DNA of 64,000 nt from Episyrphus balteatus (taxonomy: Eukaryota; Arthropoda; Insecta; Diptera; Syrphidae): the NCBI RefSeq assembly GCF_945859705.1, contig NC_079136.1:86924867-86988866 (forward strand), read 5' to 3'. A model generated the notes under the pieces. The model was not told the origin of the DNA and searched no databases. It saw only the letters and a program-made list of their open reading frames with translations. The translations under genes were made by a program, and so were the position numbers. Every line of letters starts with the position of its first letter. Position 1 is the stretch's first letter. Of this stretch, positions 1-9,253 are shown piece by piece.

Positions 1-329
1 AGTTTAGAAGTTATTTAAAAAAAAAATATTTTGTTTTTAACTCGAGGTGGACAAACGACAGAAGTTTGAATTTTTGAAAAAAAAAAAGAATTGTTTTGGG
101 GATTTTAGAGGACTTGGCTTTATTTCACTCCTCCGTGAAAAAGGCAACTTCAAGGGCTCCCGGGATTTGGCAACTTTGTCTACAGTGGAGTAACTAAAGC
201 TCAAAAAATGGAGCAGCTTCGATGTTGATTATATTTTGTTCATCCTCTTCAGCAATTAAAAATACATCAACTTCTAAAGGTTAAAAACTGCCGCTATTGC
301 CGTATTGATTTTTTAAATTTAATTGAAGA

Positions 330-1530
330 TTTTTTTGGACAAAATATTTTTTATTTTAAAAAATTTTGCTTAAACTTCATAAATTAATTAATGCCCAAAA
401 GATTGTCTAGAAAATTAAAGGACAAAAATATATGGGAGTGAGGGACAATCTTCCATTGTTTAACCGATAGATTCAATTTTCTCAGAAATCGACTTCAAAC
501 ACCAAAAAAATTATTTGAACACAACGGCAACACCTACAATATTTAAACATACATTTTTAAAAAGCTAGGAACACATTACTATTTGTAAAATTAAAATCAA
601 GTTAATTGAATGCAGCGTTTTTGAAAAACTAGTCCTCAAACTCAGAATTTTCAAAAAAAAAAAAAAATTGTTGCAAAAATTTTAACATGTCGTTTTTAAA
701 AACTTTTTTCGTAATAAAATATGCATTTATTTTTAAATTTTTTTAGCTAGATACTGTTTTTTTTTAATTCATAAAAGAAAATATCAATAAGTTTAACAGT
801 TTACGAAAAAAATTAAAAAGTATATCATTTTCGAGTTTTTGAAAAGAAAAATTAACTTTTTTTCAAGTTCAACGTTTAAATAATATAAAGTTATTTTTTC
901 TTCAATCAATAGCCCTCATTGTTGAAGGTTAAATAGAGTAAGTTTGAAGGTTTTATTTCTCAAAGAGAAAATCAATTATTTCGAAACAAAAACTCAGTTT
1001 TTATCAAAAAAAAATCCAATAAAATTGAAGTAATTTTTAATTTTTGTTACAAACCTCTTTGTATGTACAGTATACTGTCTTTTTCTCTTTGGAATTTAAC
1101 TATTAATATCTATGGCTAAAAAAATTAAAAATAAATTCATAGTTTATTACGAAAAAGTTTAAAAAAAAAAAAGTCATTTAAAATTTCTTTATAACATTAT
1201 TTTTTCAAAATTCTGAGTTTGAGGACCATTTTTTCAAAAATTCTTCATTAAATTAAGTCGATTTAAATTTCACAAATAAAAATGACCTTCTGGCTTTTTT
1301 GAAAATGTATTTTTAAATATTGTTGGTGTTCCCGTTGTGTTCAAATTTTTTTTTTTTTGTGTTTCAAGTCAGTTTGTGAGAAAATTGCATCTATCGCTTA
1401 AACGATGAAAGACTGTCCCTTACTCCGACATATTTTTTTTCCCCTTAAATTACCTAGAGAATCTTTTGGTATCATTTAATTCAGAAATTTAAGCAAAAAA
1501 ATTGGTTTCGTAAAAAAAATGTAAAATAAA
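330..1530. repeat. Foldback element with arms of about 440 bp
   Basis: The stretch 330-770 pairs, as reverse complement, with 1085-1530. Landmarks in order are the pairs CCAAAAGATTGTCTAG / CTAGAGAATCTTTTGG, GAGTGAGGGACAATC / GACTGTCCCTTACTC and CCTCAAACTCAGAATTTTC / CAAAATTCTGAGTTTGAGG. The inner part of the arms also matches (a TTTTTCGTAATAAA block and a TTTTTTTAGC block). The loop is about 310 bp of AT-rich DNA. Arms are diverged with several indels, so the element is old. No coding capacity and no certain TSD was found. Confidence 0.7.
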
Positions 1531-1687
1531 TTATTTTTTCAAATATTCTTTATTTCGAACGCGATTTGGGTTCAATTTTATTAAAAGCTTAAATATTTAT
1601 AATAAAACTCAGTTTCTAACTTTTACTTCAGAACAGAACTCTGCAAAAAAATCGTATCTTGTATAAAACAAGCGCTCTGTAGATAAA

Positions 1688-1728
1688 TAAAAGAGAGAGA
1701 GACAGAGATAGAGAGAGAGAGTGAGAGA
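1688..1728. repeat. GA-rich microsatellite
   Basis: An impure (GA)n run, including GAGAGAGAGA blocks, sits beside AT-rich sequence. GAGA tracts can bind GAGA factor in flies, but nothing else here suggests a regulatory role. Confidence 0.8.
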
Positions 1729-3310
1729 TAACGCTAATTATATAGTTAAATTGTTATGTTATACAAAAACAAAAGAAAGAGATTTGAATTGTATTAATCA
1801 TATAGCAAATGATGAGATGAAGTTTGTAGCGGAGGTCCAAAGAATTTGGACTCCAATCCTTACCAGCAAAACCAAATGTCTGAATATTTTAAAGTTTTTT
1901 AATTTTATCAAATTTCTAAAATGTTGTCATTAATTAACTAAATCAAACAATTCATAATTAACAAAACTCTCCAACAAACTTCTCAAATAGATAAGAGAAA
2001 ATTAACATTGTAGGTAAAAAAAAAAGAGTTCCCTCTCAAAATGTAACTAATAACACACATAAATAACTCACGTCATTCGCACATTTTTTTTCACCCGGTA
2101 AGCATTATTTCCCTCATCGTCGTATAGTCAGGTCATTCCCGCTTACAAGTTACAATGTCTGTTCTTTCTTTCCATATGTATATGTACATTCCCGATAATC
2201 GATATCAAAATTATTAGTCCGCTACCATAACTACAACATTTCTTCCTTCTTTTTATTTAGTCCTCTTTCACAAAAAAAAACCAGGGAATTCCATATAATA
2301 TATTGTATGGCAGTGGCAGGGCACTTGGGCACAAATGGGCACTTAACGCCAATTGCCTCTTCTCAGTAGGCCAAATGTATGCACTTTAACGCAACCAATT
2401 GCTCTTTCCCATCTTCGTGCCTGCGCTCCTTTCTATACAATCAGCTTATACACCTATACGACACCAACGACTGACGCTATAACTCCCAACAGCTGGAGGC
2501 ACAATCAACGCGTGTTTATATACTTTGCAACCAGAGAAACAACAGCAACAGTATAAGAGTAACAGTAGCAGTCGCAGCGCAAATGCATTCGAAATTAAAT
2601 TCTAATAAAATTTTTGCACGCAATGCAAATATTTGAGTGGGGAACCACTCAAATTGAGCAATGATAACGGCCGGCAATGGTAATAAATCGAACTTAACGA
2701 TGACTTTCATATGGAAAGGAGAAAGGACAAAAAAAGGATTCCTACCCTACCCATATTCCACTCACCCATCAGGAGCACAAAAAAGGTGCCACTGGATCAT
2801 TAATTTCACACAGAGCGACCCAACAAAAAGCTTACAGAAAAAAAATGTCATCGTCAACACTTCTGACACACAGAGCCAGGATAAGTCATCAGAAGTCACC
2901 GAGAACGACAACGAAAACAACACACAGAACACAACGAGGACGCGCTTTGTCGTTCCATACACCATATACCTTCTGCAAAAGGAATAAGAGCGCTGTCGGT
3001 GATGGTGGCGAGTGGAGAGATGTCCCAACAAAACACACATTGTACCTACATTGCCGACGCGCCACAGCTGGTGCGGCGCGGTCGGGCGCACAGATTGATT
3101 GATGAACGCTTAGGTAGGCGAAAGCGCCAGCAGGTGGTCGCATTGCCATGCCACTCCTGTAAGGCAAACTATAACGTTGGCTAATGATTGAAATGCTTCA
3201 ATCTATCTGGCTGGCATGAGATAGAGGAGTAGGTATTATTGGGTGGCTTATGATGGGCCACCCTGTGGTGGACGAAATGATGAGTATTTGTAACATTTTA
3301 ATCAAAAAGT

Positions 3311-3320
3311 GAACTTACCT
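3311..3320 (-). promoter_or_regulatory. ss: Splice donor of the ss first coding exon
   Basis: Read on the minus strand the junction is AG|GTAAGTTC, matching the consensus at every position of GTAAGT. It fixes the 3' end of the exon at 3319. Confidence 0.8.
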
Positions 3321-3374
3321 TTTGCCATTGCGTCGACGCCGCTTTGTGGCATAAACGGTGCCCAGCTGGCTCAT
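3319..3374 (-). CDS. ss: First coding exon of Spineless / aryl hydrocarbon receptor homologue
   Basis: On the minus strand an ATG (3374-3372) opens 18 codons, MSQLGTVYATKRRRRNGK, and the exon ends in AG followed directly by GTAAGTTC, a near-ideal splice donor. The next codon is split in phase 2 (AG|N, Ser or Arg). Known of the family: insect Spineless begins with this sequence, and vertebrate AHR has the related Tyr-Ala-Ser followed by a basic run just before the bHLH; in both the first coding exon is short and the bHLH is on the next exon. Spineless is a bHLH-PAS transcription factor that dimerises with Tango/ARNT in the nucleus and specifies antennal, distal leg, bristle and photoreceptor fates in flies. 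The basic KRRRR stretch may be part of a nuclear localisation or DNA-contact region. The rest of the gene lies left of the window. Too short for routine gene finders. Confidence 0.82.
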
Positions 3375-3690
3375 TGCGAGGGCGCTGCTGTTGGTTATTG
3401 TCGCCGCCGTCTTGTCTGATTTTTGGGGTTTCCTTGTATCTTGGATTGAATAATTTTATTGTAAAACTTGATGATTGAATGTTGTTTTAGAATTTTTATG
3501 TTGCCACGATCATTTTGACTTCTTGAATAAGGTTTTATTATCATTAGCTATTCTTAATTTTGTTTTTTGTTAATTTTATATTTTGCAAGTTGGAATTTTG
3601 TATGTAATATTTTCACTTGAATTATTTATTTAGCTTGAAAAATAAAATGTAACTTGGATTTAGATTTTTTAATTTTCTACTTGTGAGCTC
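3375..3690 (-). other. ss: Probable 5' UTR of ss, upstream boundary unresolved
   Basis: Immediately upstream of the ATG (minus strand) is a GC-richer leader with GGCGGCGAC and CAGCAGCGC, which fades into AT-rich sequence beyond 3420. Two acceptor sites could bound the exon: one at 3416/3417 (AAAAATCAG, with a poor pyrimidine tract) and one at 3691/3692 (CTTTGAAACTTTCAACAG, better). I cannot choose between them, nor exclude a transcription start nearby. The A at -3 of the ATG is absent (context CTCGCA-ATG, with G at -3), which is acceptable but not optimal. Confidence 0.35.
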
Positions 3691-4359
3691 CTGTTGAAAG
3701 TTTCAAAGTTTCCAATTAGTTAAACTACCCGAAAGTATTTTATATCTAATCGGTGTATAGATAAGTGTAAAAAAATGATCAAACATAAGATAATAACCAA
3801 TTCAATGACAGAGAATGATTATTTGGATATTTAAATCTAAACAAGAGCTAGAACACGATTAGGCTGTTCATTTTAAACGGTAAACGTTTCTGAAAAATCT
3901 TCGGTTTAAATACAACTGGCCCTTAAAAAGTTGAACCTAGGCTGAACCAATTTCGTAAACCTGTAGTCTATCTGTCCGTTTCTGAGATTCTGTCTGTGAG
4001 TCTTCAAATCTACCGATTTGTCATTTTATGTTTGGATTTTTTTGGAAACTCTCCACAAAGCAGTTTTGATTTATAGGTTATATCGAATTCAAAAGTCTGA
4101 CAGGAATTGGAATAAAACTCATACAAAAAAAATTATTTCGCTTCACAGAATTTCTCAAACAATTTTCTCGATGTGAGAGATACGGGACGAAAGGCTTGTT
4201 TTGTAGACTTTTTTAATTTCATTTTTAGTTGATTATTTAAGCCTAATACGCTGTTGAAGTGATACCAAATTTTGTTTATGTCTCCAAAGTTAAAAAAAAA
4301 TGAGTGAAAAATCATTTAAAACTCTTCAAGTCAAGTACTAAAAAGTACTAAAAAAGTAC
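3691..4359. other. AT-rich stretch without a gene
   Basis: Nothing coding. Around 4237-4290 there is a solitary, diverged arm of the TTAA foldback MITE family described at 4772-5320 (TTAAGCCTAATACGCTGTTG), with no matching second end. Confidence 0.5.
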
Positions 4360-5610
4360 TATTCATGTACTGAAAAAGAAATCACCTCACACACCATTTT
4401 ATATTTTTTGTTACTTTTGAAAAAAATTTGGATTATACTTAGCATGTAGCTTTTGTAGGTGCTCATATGGAAAACCAAACAAAATCAATGATTTTTACAC
4501 TTGAAAAAATATTTGTATTTTGTGCTTAACTTAAGCTTCTTAAGAGGAATGTTATATAGACTACATTCAATCACCAGTGGATTTACGGTGACGTGAAATA
4601 ATGCCAAATGAAATAATACTACTTACTTCATTTTTCAAAACGAAATTTTAAATCTAGGACATCACGAATCGAAAAATTCGCTCGAATTTTTCGATTCCCT
4701 AAATTGATTTTTTTTTCATTTGGATTCCACAAATTGGATTTTTTTTTTAAATTTCTCGATTGTCTTCTTAAGCCTAGTACGCAGCTGAAGCGAAACGAAA
4801 AATGTTCAAGTCTCCAAAATCGACAGCAAAAATGCTAACGAAAAAATATCATCGAGTAAGTCGAAGCCAAGAATTAAAAGTGAAAAAAACCATCAACACT
4901 GCTTTTGGAATCAAGAAAAATGCACAGGACAGTAAAAAGTAAGTGACAAAATGAGTGAAAACTCTCCAATTTTCGTACTAAATCTGCGTATACTGAAAAA
5001 CGAAAAGCAAAACGAAATTTTTCGTTCAAGATTTCGCTATGTTATTTTTGTATAGAAAATTTCGTTTCGCTTCAGCTGTAAAATAGACTTGAAGCGAAAC
5101 GAAAATGTTCATACAAAAACAGCACAACGAAATCTTGAACAAAAAATTTCGCTAGGAAAAATTGAAAAGTTTTCACTCATTTGTCACTTACTTTTTTATT
5201 GTATTAGACATTTTTCTTGATTCAAAGAACTGAGGTGACGGGTTTTTCATTATCAATTAATTTATTTCTTGATTTTAGAAACAGGAACATTTTTCGTTTT
5301 GCTTCAGCTGCGTACAGAGCTTAATTATGCAAAAAATTAAAAACGAAATAATGCCAATTTGGTATTATTTCGTTTTCTAAAGCGAAATAAATCTAAATAA
5401 ACCAAATTAAATTTCATTTAAAAAAAGGTCACTGTGGTGTATGCGTACTATTTTTTTTTTTTTTTGTGAATACAAAATAATGCTTCTATAATTTTTAAAC
5501 TAAGGGTAAGATAGCGAAAATAAAAAATGGACTATCCTGGGCTAATCTTGGGCAAACAAAGCACGGTTACAAACTTACGTTTCTGATATAAAAAAAAAGT
5601 TTTTTTTATT
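4360..5610. repeat. Interspersed repeat, relative of the foldback at 44885-46020
   Basis: Blocks 4364-4570 and 5425-5560 match 45466-45660 and 45735-45970 in the same order. Shared landmarks are GAAATCACCTCACACACCA, CACTTGAAAAAATATTTGTA, CACTGTGGTGTATGCGTACT and TTTTTAAACTAAGGGTA. The block between them holds a younger TTAA element (4772-5320). No coding potential. Confidence 0.65.
4772..5320. mobile_element. TTAA-flanked foldback MITE, copy 1
   Basis: Flanked by TTAA on both sides (4768-4771 and 5321-5324). Left end GCCTAGTACGCAGCTGAAGC; right end is its complement with small changes (GCTTCAGCTGCGTACAGAGC). Almost the whole element is an inverted repeat folding around 5080: a GAAGCGAAACGAAAATGTTC block occurs near the left end and again, head-on, at 5090-5110. 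No coding sequence. A TTAA target is typical of piggyBac- and Kolobok-type transposons; the superfamily is not settled. Confidence 0.72.
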
Positions 5611-7487
5611 GTATCTTTTGACAAAATGGTACAATAATTTGTTATTTTCTGTTCACACGTGAAGAAAATTAAACATTTTCGACGGATTGTGGTATTGAAT
5701 TGTGTAACTTGCAGAAGAGAAATGGGTATGAAAAATTTTAAATGTTTCAGTCAAGTAAGGCTGATTTCACACGTAGTGGATCACTGTCACCTTCGTTTTT
5801 TATTGGTTTGCTTTTCGATTTGTTGGCGGCTTTTAACCGGTTGCCCGCCGGCTAAACGTGAAATGCGAGCTCAAGAAGCGTCACCGCTGAGCGACTTTTG
5901 ATACGACTAAGGTACGACTTTTGGAATAAAGCGACATTTTCATAAAAACGACTTTTATTTTTTTTTTTAAATATCGTAAATTCAATCGATCACTGAAATA
6001 AAGAGTTATATCAGTTTCTTTGGAGAAGTGTCCATCACTTTTCCCCCACAGAAATAATTGTCGAGGAAACATTAATTTTGTGTGGAAAATTTGGTAGGTA
6101 GTTGAGTTATCCTTTTTTTACATTCATTTGTCGATGCATTTCTGTGATCGCTTTATTTTTATAGTTCTGATTAGCAATTTGTAAAAATACTTAGTTTCTG
6201 GAAATTGAGAGTTTGTTGTTGGAAACTGACAAAAAATTTCAATTCGCTTAAGAAGAATATAAACCGCGTTTGTAAGATAATATTCCGTAATCCTACTTAT
6301 GTAGATCTTGAAAGTTTATTGTAATTGAATGCATTTAATTCGGACCCAGCTCTAGTCGCTGAGGCACAACTTGAAGCTGAAAAGAAAAAACCCTTGATGT
6401 CGATACTGTCTTAGCGACGCTTATGTCGATTTTTCACGAAATCAATTATTATTTTTAATACAAACGGCTTACATTCACGTCATTCACGTCGAAAAGCTTC
6501 ATTGCACAGCCAAAATCGACTTGTGTAAATCCACATTATGAAAGTCACTGGTAACACATTATTATGTCACTGGTAACACGACACCAATTTAGTAATAATA
6601 TTTAATGACGATTTCTGCTGTCAATGTTCTTAATGCCAAAAATATTTACAAATAGTTTTACCACGGTTATATCATGAATTTCAAAAAAATGACAAAAATA
6701 TAATTTTGCCATCACTTCTATAGATAAATCCGGCATTAGTATGTGAAAATGAAACGATAAAATCAACGCATCATTGTAAGCTGTAATAGGTATATGTACT
6801 TAATTTATTTAGCTGGAACTTTTTCTTGAGAGTAACACCAATCGAATCTTCCAACGGAACAACCCAAGAACTGACATATTAGACGTTTTCCTTTGGGGTG
6901 GTGAACATTGAGAACACGAATCTAGTAACACATGCTCTGTTGCCCAAGGAGAGAGGAATTCCATCAATTTTTTTTTCAAATAAACATTCCACTGAAAATC
7001 CTACCTTTTGTAAAAGATCACGGCTATTGTGAAACCGACATTATTTAAATCCGCAACTAGCTATGCCAATTTTTTCAGAGTTTTACCTGCTCTAGCGGTA
7101 TTGGCATTCTTTTCTTTCATTAGTTAGGCAAGGAAAAACTTTTTATAACAGTCTTAAATGTATACAGGTACTTTTTCTGGAACTAAACCATCATAAGCAA
7201 AACTTATCGGATAAGATTTTTTGATATATATTGTAAGAAAATATTCACAAACGTCTCTATTCTCTACTTTGATGAAACTTTATTATCCTTTTTGATTCTC
7301 ATGTTAATACATTCATGATTAATCCATATCTACATTGTTGAGCATTCATCAGATCACTATTTATTTATACATATTTTCACTTGCAATTTATCACGGCTCT
7401 TCTGATTTCCATTCGAATTTTATTTTCTTCCGTTTTCGCATTTAAGCTTCTCCGAATACCGTATTCGAACAAATTTTCACGGCTTAA
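5611..7487. other. AT-rich stretch without a recognisable gene
   Basis: Contains only relics: fragments resembling the GTCGATTTT MITE family (about 5880-5930 and 6405-6545, with CCAAAATCGACTTGTG) and a short tandem duplication (GTCACTGGTAACAC twice, 6543-6582). The open frame at 5659-5901 has no recognisable features. Confidence 0.5.
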
Positions 7488-7495
7488 TAGGTTTT

Positions 7496-8873
7496 CAGGG
7501 CCGTCTTTAACTATCCTGGGGCCCTTGGGCACACAAGAATTTGGGGCCCTTTTGGAAAGTAAAATAAGTACAATGGTTGGCTTAAAGGAAATGGTTATGG
7601 TTAAAAAGGGGTGCCAATATATCGTTTCATATAAAGTAAAGGGGGTGCCAATAATACGTGCATTGAGACATCAATCGTTGCCACTGCCAATAATTGTACC
7701 CTGTATCCGTTATAAGTTTCAGTTTGAAGAATTGGAAAAAAGAGCTCAAACGGATTGATAGATTTGCTAAAAAACTCGGTACAGACGATTTCTACGTAAT
7801 TTTCAAGAGCCGTTTTTTTTTTTATTTTTTGCCTTTTTATTTTAATGTATCTTTTTCAACGGATATCTCCAATATAAGGCTTTCGAGATATTGCAATTTT
7901 CTCAAAAACGGATAACGATTTTGCTTTAAAAAAAAAAAAAAAAAATATGTTTTGCTGCAAATAAGGCCGCACTTTTGAAAGAAGAAAAATATTTTTTGGA
8001 CCGTTAATAACGGTACCTACTTGCCATAGAACCGATTTCTTAATGAAAACTACACAACCGATTTTAATGAAAATTTTTACATAAAAAGGTTTATACTGAT
8101 ATTAAAACTAAGAAAACTTAAAAAAAAATTATTTTGGATTAAACAAAGAAAATTTTTTTTTTTTTGAAAAACAATTTTTTTAAAAGTTATTTAATGAATT
8201 TTATGTGTCAATCTTTAAATACGAGAGCAATTCGCAATTCAAATTAAAACCATTGTACCATGGCGTTTTTCATTGAATCAAAACATTGATGTACCGTCGA
8301 CGAGCCGGCAATTGTTTTTTCTCAAACGTTTTCTAACGGAAAAAGTATTGATTTTTTTTGCCGACGAATTGATTCTTTTTCGTCTTTTAATACGAATCTA
8401 CTCATATTTTTACACTGATTTTAACACGCACTACAAATTTGACAGTTTTGCAAACTTCAAATGAAATTAATATTTAAGGAAAAAGATAATGGAAGAGAAT
8501 TCGTTGTTTTTATTAATAAATAATAAATAATCTTACCTACAGTGGAAAAAAGGTATTTTTCTTGTTTTTTGAAAATATTATTGTCTTATTTTTTTTTTTT
8601 TGAAAATTGAATTTGGGTTTGGTGGTTTGGATTTAAAATTTTGTCCGCATACAACGCCACATAGTTTGTTTTCTTTTTGAAAACATATATTTTCCGTATA
8701 GGTGTAGAAAAAAATTTATTTGATTGTTTGGTTGCCATATAAAAACTAAAATTTTTTGACGGTCTGACCGCCAAAAATGTTTTGAGAATATAATATTCGT
8801 TCCTTCGGGGGCCCCCTGAGAATGGGGGCGCTGGGCACGGGCCCCGTGTGCCCTTATGGTAAAGACGGCATTG
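7496..8873. mobile_element. Non-autonomous hAT-type transposon (CAGGGCCGTC ends)
   Basis: TIRs are CAGGGCCGTCTTTA on the left and, as reverse complement, CAATGCCGTCTTTA on the right. They are followed by GGGGCCC/GGGCAC-rich subterminal sequence on both sides. Flanks TAGGTTTT (7488-7495) and TAGGTGTT (8874-8881) form an 8-bp TSD with one mismatch. The 8-bp TSD and CAG start are hAT hallmarks. The interior (about 7700-8150) has AT-rich sequence similar in style to 21170-21900 (TAACGGTACCT phrases) and no transposase. Confidence 0.85.
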
Positions 8874-8881
8874 TAGGTGTT

Positions 8882-9178
8882 TCGAAAAACGAACGGATCT
8901 ACAATCCGACAAATTTTTGCCGTTTTCAATCTGGGTAGCAATTTTCTATCGGAAAACATTAATCTCCAACATATTCTCGAACGGATTCAATTTTCGTTTC
9001 CGTTTTCAAATTCGAACAAATATTAGAACAGCCGTGTATTTGAGATTAAAAAAAAACTCATTTCAAATGCATTGCAGAAAACAAATTATTTCTCTTCAGA
9101 TTTTCAATTTTCACCGTCTTCCGAGGAAATTAAAACAAGATGTTACATCACAAAAAAATTAAGTATTTGGAAGACTGA
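8882..9178. other. Short AT-rich interval between transposons
   Basis: No gene, no clear repeat. The 81-codon open frame across 8917-9162 shows no protein character. Confidence 0.5.
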
Positions 9179-9253
9179 TTACACCGGCGCATAAAAAAAA
9201 TGTGGAACATATCTACTTTGAACCAGACCTACTTACCGATATGTACTTGGAAT

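Larger units (their letters stand above)
1..3318 (-). other. ss: Start of the intron following the first ss coding exon (partial)
   Basis: The intron begins with a canonical donor read on the minus strand (GTAAGTTC at 3318-3311) and continues past the left edge, so it is longer than 3.3 kb. I scanned the minus strand for a second exon with the basic helix-loop-helix sequence expected next in this family and found none. The part from about 2340 to 3200 is less AT-rich and not visibly repetitive, so it is the best candidate for conserved intronic regulatory DNA. Short open frames there (about 60-109 codons, on both strands, overlapping) do not look like protein. Confidence 0.65.

Noticed and set aside
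2661..3184. Cluster of overlapping 60-109 codon frames in the ss intron
   Set aside because: They overlap on both strands in several phases, a simple effect of GC-richer, stop-poor sequence; none resembles the ss bHLH exon.
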